Assembly (NCBI GenBank): GCA_010094025.1
Contig: ML991795.1
Span: 1 to 64,000 of the forward strand
Direction of reading: 5' to 3'
DNA: 64,000 nucleotides
Origin: Viridothelium virens
Lineage: Eukaryota > Ascomycota > Dothideomycetes > Trypetheliales > Trypetheliaceae
In this document: positions 33,695 to 44,777 of the stretch, one piece after another
Layout of the letters: every line of letters starts with the position of its first letter
Position numbering within the stretch: the stretch's first letter is position 1
Made by a program: the position numbers and the translations under genes
The notes under the pieces: generated by a model
Database searches by the model: none
Told to the model about the DNA's origin: nothing
What the model saw: the letters and a program-made list of their open reading frames with translations, nothing else

Positions 33695-36285
33695 TGAAAG
33701 TGGGGATGTTCCTGAGAGGACGCTGGCCGGGGAATGCCGTAACGTGTCATGCACAGCGCTGGAGCATTTTGGTACGCGCATGTATGAGAGTAAGGTAAGG
33801 GCATTCCAGTAGGCGCGCGGTTGATCTACATTTCATGGGGTTGGTGGTATAAAGCGGTGACAACATCGTCGTCGTTTTGATGCATTTCGAGATACTCCCA
33901 ATGAAATATATCTATCCAAAAAATCGTTCGACTTAAGTTCCTACATTGTTACCCTGAGGAGCGCCTCATTTTCTGTCAAGGATCGGCATATTGAGAAAGT
34001 ATTTATCAACTTGGAGTACCTTAGGGTTCATGCACACGAAGGAGGGATGTGATGGTCACTGAAAAATTACATGCATTGGTTATGACGTGCATGCCGAATT
34101 TTGGGGAAGTAGCCGCGTCATTCTCGGTCAATCTTCATCTATTTCCTTGATCAAAATCCTGAGAAAGTGTGGCTCAAAGTACGTGGTACATTGCCGTGGG
34201 CGTTCTACGAGGTTGAGCGTGGTTGAAGTCACCAGTTGGTCGGAGAATTCCTGATTGGCTCGAGGTTGTCTTCACCGCTCAACTAGCTGGTCAGCAAACA
34301 GCAAAGATGGCTTGTCTGAAACCCCGTTTTTTACCCCATTCAGATTCGCCAGGATCGCTTGCCGGTCCTGGAGCTGGACGGTCTGATTCGGCATCATCAC
34401 CGATGCTATCCTGCGCTTGCTCTCAACAATATGTAGATTGATGGTGCCGAGTAAGCTTGGCAAGTAAACACAGACGGCCATGGCGATGGTGTGCCGTGTC
34501 TCGGTAGAGAGGGTCGCCTGATGGGAACATTGGAGCTATATACTGAGACAGTTTTTGCTGGCAATCCCAAGACCTGCCCCATTGAGGTTTGTCAACGAGA
34601 ATTAAGGCTGGGACGAGGGAGGAAGGAGAGGCGCGTGGAAGGAGTGGAGGGGTCCAGCGATGCGTTGTCAACACCATCCCGCGGCGATCCCTAACTGCAT
34701 CTAGCCTCCTCCAAGGTACCCTATTTTGAGCAGAGATAGCGGCCGAGTCGGCGAACTCTTCCAGCGGCTGCGATGCTGCTCTAGAGGCCGGCCACGTAGC
34801 AGCGCCTGCAGAGGAACAGGCTGCATGACGCACGTTATCCGAAGATGCTCAAGTGCCCGGGTCCTAAGCCGCCTCTTCAAGGATGCCGGCAGCACGCGTC
34901 TGCAAGAGCAATGAAAGGAGAGGGTTGGAGATTGCGCTCTCTTCCGGATCGTTTCTCCATCTCTCTTCCAATCTCTATGCTGTCCGACGATGGCGATTTC
35001 TGCGTGAATACGAGGGAGATCGTACTGAACTACTCTCCCCTGCAGCAGACAAAGTCGATGGTGCGCGAACCTCTACACTGAGGCCTGGGGAAGTACGGAA
35101 TACAACAGCACATAGGATCACCGAACACCAGCAGCGGGACAAGGCGTCAGTTCCAAGGGTTTTTACACGAGCCCCAGACTCGTTCTGGTTTCAGCACTCC
35201 ATCGCTGTTCGCGCATTGACCATACACTCACCGCCTCACCATCGAAAGACTTCAATATCAACCCTTTTCGCCCAAACTTGGCTGGCAACCCACTGTCGCG
35301 CTGGACACCTGAGCTTTCGACGTAGACATGAGCTGTCCGTCATTATCAGCCTTCACTCGTCCAGCCACCTCGCAATTGACGCCTCGTAGGCGTCGTCCTT
35401 TAGCTCCCGTTCTTACTCGTGCAGAGTAGCCGTCCGAATCTCGTCATTGGTCCAGCCTGGCAGTCAGCTCTGTTTCCGCAACGAATAGGACATACCCTCC
35501 ATAATTCCCCTAAATCCTGGTCCTGGTATTCAAATGTACACCGTTTGACTTGTCAGTTACCACTCACGCCACTCCAGCCTCCAGACGCAAATCTAACGAG
35601 GTGACAGAACTGTATCAAAAAAAAAGGGAAAAGAATCATCCGTCGCGCTTGATACCCATTGTCAGTCCCGAATCTGTAAAATAATAATGCATCCTTGATA
35701 CCCGATTATCGCGGTGTACGATAATTCTGTCGAAGTAAAAAATCATCGCCAATTGGACTTTAATCGAACCGGAATTGAACGAGCATTTTCGAGAGGCGTT
35801 GTTTCACTCAAGCTCGGACCCTGACTATTTCCTTTAAAGTGACCGAAGCCCTCTGAGAATCCTATCACATCTCTAGTGGTCTTGTTACCGCCTATTGGAA
35901 AATAGCCCGCCAATTATCATCTTTGTGATTCGAGGCAGACAATTCTCACGACCGATTCGAAGTCCAGTCTCGTCAGTGCTCTATCACTTTCTCGATCTCG
36001 CCCAAATCAATCTATGCCCTCCTTGGGTATCTGATCTTTAGCTCGACACGTGTGAATGCTGATCTCACTTCGGATACCGTACCAATCCAAACTACCAGCC
36101 TTCGCCTTTTGCTTCCGGTCCTGTCTACATCGACAAGACAAAGCATCCACATCAAAGGTCGAGCCTCCGTCATAATATTTACGCGGTTCACATCTCTCCT
36201 CATGCTACAGAGAATAAAGTTGCTATGGTTAGATTTAGCATCTAGTGGAAGGCCGCCGTAAGCCAGTGGGGGGCGTGATTGAGAG
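33695..36285. other. Intergenic, about 2.6 kb without a supported gene
   Basis: Contains only short overlapping frames. Sequence from about 35,600 onward is pyrimidine-rich with CT-tracts and is likely promoter and long 5' leader of the 14-3-3-like gene. Frames near 34423-34833 (minus) and 34883-35389 (plus) show no family signal. Confidence 0.45.
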
Positions 36286-38353
36286 ATGGCAAGTACGACT
36301 CCCTAACCACTCTCGTATCATTGAACGAAGCTCACACCAGCCAGCAAGCGATGTTGAGCAGAAGATACTCGGCCGACTGGCCAACATAACAGCAACTAAA
36401 GATATATTCCTTTCAAAAGCTCTGCAACAAGTCCTAGGATTATCTGTCATGCTTGCAAAGAAGCTCCGACGCGCGCGGAAGCTGCGAAGGCTTGATCCAT
36501 CTAGGGATACGAAATCACTGCAACTCTATCATCACATTCTGTGGTTATCACGCGAGGGACTGTCAATTGTCGAGCTGGACGTTCTTCCTTATACTCAGAA
36601 CGGCGAGCAAGGTCATGAATGTCGGGTCATGAGTTGCAAATTACGCGCCTCCTTCTACCACATTTTCTGCCTCTTCCACAACAACCCTCCAGTGTCTACT
36701 CTGAGTATCCCTTCTCAGATCACCCTTTCACCCGACAATCCGGATAGCCCGCCTCAAAGAAACGGCCAGCGAAGATCATCCAACGGCAAGAACGGTTCAT
36801 CTCGACATGGAAAAAAAGCCTCACTACGCGATGCAATACCATCACTTCAGTCTGACATCTCATACATCACTAATCCTTATGCTCTCACAGGTGCCACGCC
36901 TCCACCTCAGAGTCAAAATCCGCAAACTCCTTCCCGACCGCCAGGATTGCCTCCAAAACCACCGATACCATCAAGTACCGCATTCATTCTTCCGCCCCTC
37001 AACTTTCTTCCCATAACTACGTCGGCCTTCACCACAACGTCATCTTTGGCCTCATCACTGCTCCCAGGCTCACATCCGCTTCGTCTTTCAGTTGCACTGG
37101 AACACTCAGCCTTCCTCTGGGACTGTGCTAAGGAATTCGACCGAAGTCGGCGCGTAGCTTATCGTGCAATTTCAGACGTTTGGAATGCAGATGAAGGTAT
37201 GGATGATGTGGAGTTTGAAGACGCCCGGGAGCTCGTCAGTTTGCTTGGAGGCATGATGAAGCGCGGATTGCCTAAGGCCAGTAGCAGTGGAGGAACGCAG
37301 GGTGAAAGGAGCGCAAGAGACAGTGGAGCACGTTCGGGTACCGAAGACATCACAGCGATAAGAAGAGGTGGCGAAGGCTCTCGGCTTGCCTCAAGCCCGG
37401 GCCAACCGACAGCTACTTCGTCAAGACAATCTCCTCCAAAGCAAAGTCGAAGCGGCCCGCCAGGTAGACAAGATAGTAGGGGAACCTCAAGCACTACACC
37501 AAAAGCCGCTACCACGCCCTCTCGAACAACATCGCGAAGAAGTCCGCCATCAAGGCAGGACAGGGGTGCGCCAAGCAACATTACTTCCAAAGCTACTCCT
37601 ACATCATCTCGAATTACCCAACGGAGAAGCTCCCCTTCAAGGCAAGATAGAGGTGTGCCAAGCAGTACACCTCCAAGACCAATGACATCAGGCATAAATA
37701 CTACTAGCCGTAGTTCTCCACGCAGGCAAGAAAGCTATGGGACCGCTAGCAGTACCCCACGGCCCCCAACCGCGATTCGCGATTCACCACATCTGCGCCC
37801 ACCAACAGCAGGTAAGGACAAAGAATTACCTCCTACCCCAGAAGAATGGACTCGTATTGGCTATCTAGGCGAACCGCGGTATAATGTCGGTCGTCGAGGA
37901 GCTCACGAACGGACACCGCCAAGCGCTGCAAGAATCAGTCGTGGAGGAAGCGCTACCAGCCAACACCCCAATACACCTCAGGCAAGGACGCCACCAACCC
38001 AACTGCGTCCGGGTAACCCGGATAGCGGCGAAAGTCGTGCCTCGCAAGAACCTCAGTTTCAAACACCTCAGCGGCCAGCAAGTGACCGACGCGGTAGTGG
38101 CGCGGTGGGTGAAGGTGGTTCCCGGAGTGGCGGAAGTGGTTCGAGGAGTGGAGGCAGTAGCAGCCACACCAGAGGTGGAAGTGTGGGACAGAGAGCTAGT
38201 GGTGACAGCGGTCCGAGAGAAGAGCACAGCAGTCAGACTACACCGCGCAGTGGAGCCGAACGTCACAGTGGTGAGAGTAGACATAGCTCTGGCTCTGGAA
38301 CTCCTAGGGCGACAGAAACACAACGAGGCGGGAGAAGGCGACGATGGTTCTAA
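36286..38353 (+). CDS. Divergent 14-3-3-like domain protein with long disordered tail
   Basis: The preferred model is an ATG at 36286-36288 followed by a GC-AG intron (36289-36340; GCAAGT, branch-like CCTAAC, ACCAG) and a main exon 36341-38353, giving about 671 residues starting M-PASDVEQKILGRLA. This start agrees with how I recall family members beginning. The alternative is an in-frame ATG at 36245 reading straight through (702 residues), whose first 32 residues look non-coding. The helical 14-3-3-type core spans two blocks: LARREGL-like helices around LYHHILWLSREGLSIVELDV and CKLRASFYHIFCLFHNNPPV, then, after a Pro/Ser-rich insert, HSAFLWDCAKEFDRSRRVAY. The last 340 residues are Ser/Arg/Pro-rich with a tandem repeat around SPPSRQDRG, ending GRRRRWF. 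It presumably binds phospho-Ser/Thr partners; this is inference. Confidence 0.8.
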
Positions 38354-38998
38354 AGCCGTGGATGTTATGTTCACTGACATCTTGTTTGAAATCCCGAAGA
38401 ATATGTGGGCGCAAGATTCAGCGTGCTCCCACTACCAACACGGATTGGTTATCCTCGAGGCTTCCCAAAAAGCCTAGTAGTCGTGCTGGAGACCTCGATT
38501 TTTACGTCTCACGCGATTCCAATTACCGAAGCATCTGTACCCTCAGATGACATAACTTTCAGGAATTACTTCAATACGTTTTTGTCCTCGGCGTTCATAA
38601 CAAATGCTCCGCACAAGGTCACCGACAGATACAGTTCCTAGACGAACACCCGATCCATTACTCATTATACGGGCATACCATCAGGCATAATTACACGCAT
38701 AATAGCCGGAGTAACATTGGATTCCTGGCGGCATTGTGATTTGTGCATGCTGTGTCTCCTTTTTTGCTAGATACCATTTTCACGCGCTGTTGGTCTTTTG
38801 TCAGTTTCGATATGTGTATATACTATACCTCTTATCATATCTACATTTGCGGTCCCATCTATCTATTCTCCGAACATAAAGCTTCCAGCCGCCAACTCAT
38901 CATTTTGGAAAAGACCCGCCCATTCCCGGTCAGCACAATAATTGAGCTGATGCTTATTGCACGCACAGTCCCTTGATCTCTTATCCCTGCGCCTGCAC
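38354..38998. other. Intergenic, convergent 3' ends
   Basis: About 640 bp between converging genes. AT-rich; nothing coding is seen. Confidence 0.5.
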
Positions 38999-39949
38999 CT
39001 ACCCACCCTTTGCCGTTCGCAGCGTGGCTCCCATATACGTCGGAAGAGCCTGCATGTCTGCTGCAATACTCACCATGTCAAACCCCTTCTCCGCATACTC
39101 CCTCGACTGCGCCCCACTCGTACAATAGAAGCCCGACTTCTTCCCCGCCTTCGCCGCCGCCCGCCTCACCGTCTCAATCGCCGCCCCCAACTCCCCATCA
39201 ATCACCCCCTCCACAATCGGATGCCCAATATTAATCCCGAGATCATACGGCCCAACAAACAAGACATCCACTCCATTGATCTCCGCAATCTCGTCCACCG
39301 CCCCCAGCGCCTCCGCCGTCTCAATCTGGATGATCGTCAACAGCGCCTCGTTCGCCTGCGCCAGATACTCCGACTGCGACAGCGCCGCCACGTCGGAGCT
39401 ACTAGCAGCAGCAGCAGCGGAGAACGCGCCCATCGGGAAGGGCGACCCGAACCCCCGCACCCCCCGTGGCGGGAACTTGGCGCTGCGCACCAGCTGCGTC
39501 ACTTCGGCGGCGGTTTGCAGCAGCGGCACGACGACCCCGTGCGCCCCGGAGTCGAGCGCCCGTTTCACCATCCAGCCTTCGGCGCCGGGGATGCGGACGA
39601 GGGGGGAGGTGCCGGTGGAGGCGATGGCGGCGACGGCTTCGTGCATGGCGGCGTCTGGGAGGGGGGAGTTGTGTTAGGATAGTGATAAGGGAGGGGGAGA
39701 GGCGGAGGTGGAGGGGAAGAGGGAGAGGGAGAGGGTACCGTCGACATTCCCGTGTTCGCAGTCGACGCAGATCCAGTCGAGGCCGGAACTTGCTAAGGCG
39801 CGGGAGACGTTGCGGCCGGGGAGCATCTGTAGATGTTTTAGAATTTGATTTGACGGACAGAGGGAAGGCTGTGTTAGTTGTACCTGCCATGCTCCGAAAC
39901 TCGGTCCTCCCTTCTGGAAAGCCTTGAATATTCGACTCGCGTTCTGCAT
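38999..39949 (-). CDS. HpcH/HpaI aldolase / citrate lyase family protein
   Basis: Exons 39949-39884, 39826-39739 and 39654-38999, with introns 39827-39883 (GTACAA..CTACAG) and 39655-39738 (GTACCC..CCCAG), give 269 residues, the standard length. The barrel begins MQNASRIFKAFQKGGPSFGA, followed by MLPGRN and GLDWICVDCEHGN (catalytic region with the conserved Asp/Glu-His). VRIPGAE, GAHGVVVPLLQTAAEV, the metal-ligand Glu of IIQIETAEALG and the Asp of LFVGPYDLGINIG are all present. The enzyme is a divalent-metal class II pyruvate aldolase that cleaves or forms 4-hydroxy-2-oxo acids. The sequence is very GC-rich with many C-ending codons compared with its neighbours. A further ATG nine codons upstream exists but is less like the family. 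Confidence 0.92.
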
Positions 39950-40249
39950 ACTTGATAGGAACCAATTGAAGACCACGCTGAGAGTACTTGAGCAGGGAAG
40001 GAGAGATGTAGGGTACAGAGATAGAAGTAGGGGTTCTGTCTGACGGGAAAATCGAATGAGAATCGATGTTTTTTAAGCAGCGACTGCGCGGCCTCGCGTG
40101 CTTCCGCAAATCGTCATCGCATGAGGATCATCGAAAAGGCCATAACAACTACCCCTCAACCCCACTTCAGGATCGGGATTTCCATTTTAGCTGGAATGGG
40201 AATGGAGGATGCCGGGACGTAATGACCGGAAATTTTCGGGCCATCTCTA

Positions 40250-40621
40250 CTAGGCATGCTCAACTTCATTCATGAGCTTCTCAATGTCCGTTTCGCTAAA
40301 TCGATGCATTAATTTGCGCACTGAATTGCTGACTGCAGTGTTCTGTATTGATGATTTCTCAACATGTATCTGCTCAAGATCAGCATGCTCCCGCGCTACA
40401 AGTTCCAGCCGTGGCCGCCTTACAACTGGAGTATCGAACTCGTATAGATCTTTCCATCGATCTTGACTAGACCCCATGACATCTATTTCCTGAAATGCAA
40501 ATGGTCTCCTATCCCAGACATTGGAGAGCACCGACTTAGCGTTCTCACATAACCCACAATGCGTACGGGTGAACAGCGTGATTCGACAAGCATGCTGAAG
40601 GAGGCGAGGAGAAGCCAGCAT
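40250..40621 (-). CDS. Glutaredoxin-like protein (DUF836/YDR286C type)
   Basis: Single exon, 123 residues from the ATG at 40621. Starts MLASPRLLQHACRITLFTRT, then the redox motif CGLC in the usual place after the first beta strand, then VFDRRPFAF-like and EIDV (second strand), and the cis-Pro loop TPVVRRPRLEL. These features match the small fungal glutaredoxin-like proteins represented by yeast YDR286C. The two-Cys site suggests thiol-disulfide chemistry; the basic N-terminus (SPRLLQHACR) could be a mitochondrial signal. It is divergent to the CHORD gene, 231 bp away. Confidence 0.88.
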   Translation of the reverse strand: MLASPRLLQHACRITLFTRTHCGLCENAKSVLSNVWDRRPFAFQEIDVMGSSQDRWKDLYEFDTPVVRRPRLELVAREHADLEQIHVEKSSIQNTAVSNSVRKLMHRFSETDIEKLMNEVEHA

Positions 40622-40852
40622 AGCGGGGAGCTTCGCATTCAGTGAAACTCTTAAGGCCCTGCTTGAGATGGAAGACAACAAAGCGGCAGGGACTGACTGA
40701 GGCCTAGGTGGTTTTCTGCCTCTATTGGCCGCCTAGGATAACGTCACTTTTTCTGACATCCCACCAATCCCAGTCTCTAGCTAGACTCTCGAATCTTCTA
40801 TCGTCGTTGTCTTTCTCTTTTTCTCTCTAAAAAACCAACAAAGGCGAGCGAC

Positions 40853-41977
40853 ATGTCCAAAAAGTGTGTGCATAAAGGTTGCGGAAAGAAGTATGAGGAT
40901 GACGATGAGGACTGCGTCTATCATCCTGGACCACCGGTACGTTCGTTGCTCTTCTCATCTAGCCAATACGAAATTGACGCCCGGCCAAGGAGTTCCACGA
41001 GGGACAAAAGGGTGAGCTTCTTCTCCGCACTTTCATTACCTTGCCCTGTGCTTACCCGTGGCAGTCTTCCGCTGATGCTCTACCCTGACCAGGCTGGAAA
41101 TGCTGCAAACCCCGAGTCCTGACCTTTGACGAATTCCTCGCTATTCCACCATGTACCACTGGCAAACATTCGACCGTCGATGACACCCCTCAGCCCGAGA
41201 AGCCACCTCAAGACGAAAGCGTTGCTGCCAAGGCAGTAGAGCCTGCAATTGCAGCACCTGCGCCCAGGCTAGCACAACCGGCCAATGCGCCACCTCGGGC
41301 GACGCCTTCTCCTGCACCACCAGAAGATGAAGATGACGATCCTTCGCTACCCATACCAACTGGCGCCACATGTAAGCGAAAGGCATGTGGCGTAACATAC
41401 TCTGGGAATGCAGGTAGAGAAGGTGAACAATGCCTGCATCATCCCGGTGTGCCTATCTTCCACGAAGGCAGTAAAGGCTATAGCTGCTGCAAGAAGCGGG
41501 TTCTTGAGTTTGACGAATTCCTAACATTACAGGGATGCAAGACAAAGGATAAACACCTCTTTGTTGGAAGTGGAAAGAAAGGAGAGGAGACACTCGATAC
41601 TGTGCGGTAGGTACTCGGGCTCGATCTTGCTCTCTATCAAACTCGGCTAACCGTGATAAAGTCATGACTTCTACCAGACATCTACAACCGTCATCGCCTC
41701 TCTTTACCTCAAAAAGATCAACAAAGATAGTTCGAAAATATCCTTCACGGACCCGACGACTATCGACCTTGACTTGCACACCTCGGACAACAAGTCCTAC
41801 CAGACATCAATGCCTCTATATGCCCCCATTGACACCGCGAAGAGCAAATACAAGATCATGGGAACGAAAGTCGAGTTCGAGCTCGCCAAAGCGGATGGAT
41901 CGGGCTGGCCAGTGCTGAGAGCAGATGAGCGACTTACAGGTGAGATTATTCAGACTGGCAGAGCGGGGAGTGTATAG
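40853..41977 (+). CDS. CHORD-CS domain HSP90 co-chaperone (Rar1/CHORDC1/Chp1 type)
   Basis: Exons 40853-40936, 40990-41011, 41093-41606 and 41662-41977 give 311 residues. The second exon is only 22 nt. CHORD 1 starts at residue 1 (KCVHKGCGKKY, HPGPP, FHEGQKGWKCC). After a Pro/Ala-rich linker CHORD 2 follows (CKRKACGVTYSG, CLHHPGVPIFHEGSKGYSCC). A C-terminal CS domain of about 95 residues (HDFYQTSTTVIASLYLKK to GRAGSV) completes it. All Cys/His zinc ligands of both CHORD modules are visible. Such proteins bind HSP90 and Sgt1 and act in assembling client complexes in the cytosol. The splice joins are supported by uninterrupted domain motifs. Confidence 0.95.
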
Positions 41978-42220
41978 CTATGATAGCTTCATGTCTAAAG
42001 AGTACGACGAGCGATCTCAAGATAGACACGTCGGATGCAATCAAGCTTACGGCGAAGAAACCCCATGCGATGCAGCTAATGCGCGCGCTGTCGTTAATAT
42101 ACATTTGGTGCGATGTCATGATTTTGACCCTGTGCAGGCAAGAGATGAGATAATACACAGCCTTACTCTATCTGTTCTTGTTGATAATAGTCGCCTTCGT
42201 TCCCTGACGTCTGTCTCGTT

Positions 42221-44065
42221 TCATCCCTCCCGCTCTTCCCGATCCGTTTTTACTATTGTGTTTTCTCTCTTCCCACCCCGAGCATTCGCCTCTTCCCTAA
42301 AACTCCGATTCAACAGCCAGGATCCCACAATCCCCGCTGCATAGCCCCCTAAATGCGCTACATGATCCACCGGCTGCCGTCTCGTTCTCAACCCCACGAC
42401 GTCCGCCGCCATCATCACCGTCAGCAGCATCACTCCTGGCAACGGCACCATCCCCTCCAACCACCCCCAGCGCGAACTCTTATCCTCAACATTCTGATCA
42501 CCACCGCCCACCCCCAACGGCCTCGCATCCAACAAACATACCGCCGCCAACACCCCGGCAACCGCCCCACTCGCCCCCAACGACGTCGTAACCAGATTCC
42601 TCGTCAGCGTATAAAACGTCAAACTCGCCAACCCGCCCGCGGCACCCGCGGTGACATACAGCGCCAGGAACGGCGCGCGCCCAATCTGCTCATGCAGCCG
42701 CGTGCCCAGCAGCGCCAGCATCACCATATTCAGCGCGCAGTGCGCCACCGTCTGGTGCGAGAAGACGTTTCCCAGCAGCGCCAGCGGCACGGGCGCCCCT
42801 GGGCACAGCACGAAGTAGCGGTTTAGCACTGGCCAGAGCGGCGGGATGCGCCATGCGAGGAAGAAGATTAGGTTCGTGGTGATGAGGGCGCCGATGGTGG
42901 CGAGCGCGGTGGGCGTGTTGGGGAAGAGGCGCGAGGACCGGGCGGGGGGGGTGTAGGTCGTGGTGTAGAGGAGGGAGCCGCCGAGGAGGAGCAGGAAGAA
43001 TAGGAGGGAGGGCCCGATGCGCTGTGTTATGCTTAGGGTGGGGGCTTCGGGCGTGTCCGAGAATTGGGCGCGCTTCGTCCATTTTTGGACCCAGGCGGAG
43101 GGTTCGCGCGGGGTGGAGATGGAGGTGCTGGAGGTGGGGGAGAGGGCGCCGGGGTTAGTGGCATCTGCTGCTGCGGCGTCTTCTTCGAGCTCTTGTTGCT
43201 CGCGGTGACGTGCTTCGTTGGCTCTGCGGGTGCGGTCGAGGACGCTGTCGCCGTAGATGGGGTCGTGACTTATTTCCTGCAGTTGTCGTCTCCTTCGGCC
43301 TGGCTTGGTCCTTCTGCCAGGACTTGCCAGTTCTTCTGACTCTTCGTCTACTTTGTAAAGCCGTAGTCGCTGTGCCCGCTGGATAGCCTCTTTCTCCGCC
43401 TTCCTCGCCTTCTTCGCCTCTGCTTCCGCGTAGTGCTCAGCTCTTCCTTGCTCATCCATTGGGAAAGTATCTCGCAGGTAACCTAGTCCTTTCTCTGCAA
43501 GCTCAGAAGGGCTTAAGGACGTGGAGGGAAGGTAGTTGAGAGGTTCGTGGGCGAGTGCACCGGACAGACGACGGTGTTGAAGTCTACGCAGAACGAGGTT
43601 GCCTTCTTCAGCATTCACAGAGTTGCCGAAGATAGAGGCAACGAAAGAAGGTTCAAGGGCGCCACCATGGAGAGGCACGCCAGCAGAGGCAGTGTAGCGC
43701 TCCCAGAGGGGAATTGGATGGGAGCCTCGTAACGGGCGTCTGTCTCGCAATACATTTCGAGGAGTAGCGCGAACCGCCCGAGCAGCGGTCGGATTCGAAG
43801 TCGTAAAGGATCGAACAGGCTGTTGCTGGTATATACGGGGTCTTTGGGCGTTACGAAAGCTCCATGATGTTGCTCGGTCCTCACCATACGGTGACCATCT
43901 CCTGTTGTGAAACCTTTGGTCTAACTCAGATGTCTGGTGGATTGGTCGCGTGCATTGCCTCGACAGGGAGCAGAAGAAGATTCGAAAGGAGCGAAATACA
44001 GAACTTTCCGAGCTCTTCAGACCGTTTCCATAAGTTCGTGCCCCTATCACCCACACATGGCTCAT
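42221..44065 (-). CDS. pcp1: Mitochondrial rhomboid protease (Pcp1/PARL type)
   Basis: Single exon, 614 residues. A long Arg/Ser-rich N-terminus (RTYGNGLKSSESSVFRSFR) is a likely mitochondrial presequence. A charged coiled-coil-like region (EAKKARKAEKEAIQRAQRLR) precedes the membrane part. The membrane part has at least six hydrophobic segments with the rhomboid signatures HCALNMV (HxxxN), the nucleophile Ser in LGASGAVAG, and the catalytic His in DHVAHLGGYAAG. In yeast Pcp1 processes Ccp1 and Mgm1 at the inner membrane; PARL processes PINK1 and others. The N-terminal region is longer than in yeast. The GC-rich coding of the membrane part contrasts with its AT-richer flank. Confidence 0.92.
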   Translation of the reverse strand: MSHVWVIGARTYGNGLKSSESSVFRSFRIFFCSLSRQCTRPIHQTSELDQRFHNRRWSPYGEDRATSWSFRNAQRPRIYQQQPVRSFTTSNPTAARAVRATPRNVLRDRRPLRGSHPIPLWERYTASAGVPLHGGALEPSFVASIFGNSVNAEEGNLVLRRLQHRRLSGALAHEPLNYLPSTSLSPSELAEKGLGYLRDTFPMDEQGRAEHYAEAEAKKARKAEKEAIQRAQRLRLYKVDEESEELASPGRRTKPGRRRRQLQEISHDPIYGDSVLDRTRRANEARHREQQELEEDAAAADATNPGALSPTSSTSISTPREPSAWVQKWTKRAQFSDTPEAPTLSITQRIGPSLLFFLLLLGGSLLYTTTYTPPARSSRLFPNTPTALATIGALITTNLIFFLAWRIPPLWPVLNRYFVLCPGAPVPLALLGNVFSHQTVAHCALNMVMLALLGTRLHEQIGRAPFLALYVTAGAAGGLASLTFYTLTRNLVTTSLGASGAVAGVLAAVCLLDARPLGVGGGDQNVEDKSSRWGWLEGMVPLPGVMLLTVMMAADVVGLRTRRQPVDHVAHLGGYAAGIVGSWLLNRSFREEANARGGKRENTIVKTDREEREG

Positions 44066-44240
44066 TTCTGAGGCAGCCGCATTTGTTGTTATCGCCGTAA
44101 AGTCAAATTCGATGATGCGGAAACTTTGCGGACATGTCCGAGCTCAAGCTCCAAAACTTTTTAACTATCCCACTTTCATACATAATCAATCATCAGTTCC
44201 CCGATCTGAAGCCAAACAATAGCCTTGCCTGTGCTCTGCC

Positions 44241-44777
44241 ATGGCGACAAATTCCACGCCTATATCCGCTGCACGCTTCGCTCTCGCTATTCATGATCTC
44301 CCACTCTCATCTCTCCACGCCAAAGCCGCCGAGATCCGCAACTCCCTCACCCACCTCCGCTCCTCAAATGAGCAGCTTCAGCCATTCGCTAACGATGGCG
44401 ACACTGACTGCGCCGATGCCATTCGAGAGAATGAGGTGGTCATGCGCCGCATGGAAGAGCGCATCGAGTTGCTGCGGGCGGAGGTGGAAGGACGAGGAAT
44501 GAGATGGGCGGAGGGTGAGGTGGAGGATAGGGCAGAGGCGGAGAAGATGAGGGATGCAGAGGGCAGACTGGTGAACGGGACCGAGTCGCACGGTGGTGCC
44601 GATGCCATGGAGGGAGTGGAGGGTAATGCGGTGAATGGGGAAGTTAGGGAAGCAACACAAGGCCAAGAACAAACACGGCAGGGTGAAGGGGGTGGAAGAC
44701 TGACGGACGAGGAGCTACAAAGGAGGTTGCGAGAGCATCTGGGCGATCCGGACGAGGATGAAGGAGTACATCTATGA
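44241..44777 (+). CDS. Tma17/Adc17-like proteasome assembly chaperone
   Basis: Single exon, 178 residues. The helical core AAEIRNSLTHLRSSNEQL and ADAIRENEVVMRRMEERIEL match the two-helix pattern of yeast Tma17 (ENSI-HL-SN and RENE). The rest is acidic, Gly-rich and ends with a charged helix (TDEELQRRLREHLGDPDEDE). Yeast Tma17 is a stress-induced chaperone that helps pair Rpt6 and Rpt3 during assembly of the proteasome base and is found with ribosomes. Annotation is by motif pattern only. It is divergent from the rhomboid gene, with 175 bp between the start codons. Confidence 0.72.
   Translation: MATNSTPISAARFALAIHDLPLSSLHAKAAEIRNSLTHLRSSNEQLQPFANDGDTDCADAIRENEVVMRRMEERIELLRAEVEGRGMRWAEGEVEDRAEAEKMRDAEGRLVNGTESHGGADAMEGVEGNAVNGEVREATQGQEQTRQGEGGGRLTDEELQRRLREHLGDPDEDEGVHL

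Noticed and set aside
34423-35389. Two open frames of 136 and 168 codons in the 33.7-36.2 kb gap
   Set aside because: Basic, Ser/Arg/Pro-rich translations without helices, motifs or family similarity; likely chance frames.
36245-36288. Upstream ATG of the 14-3-3-like gene giving a 702-residue frame
   Set aside because: The extra 32 residues look like translated intron and leader, while the GC-AG model gives a start matching the family; kept only as an alternative.
37159-37695. Minus-strand frame of 178 codons antisense to the 14-3-3-like gene
   Set aside because: Leu/Ser/Val-rich shadow of the repetitive Ser/Arg-rich coding strand, with no domain.
42353-42826. Long plus-strand open frame antisense to the rhomboid gene
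   Set aside because: GC-rich codon bias of the real minus-strand gene keeps the opposite strand open; the translated product is Arg/Pro/Gln-rich nonsense.
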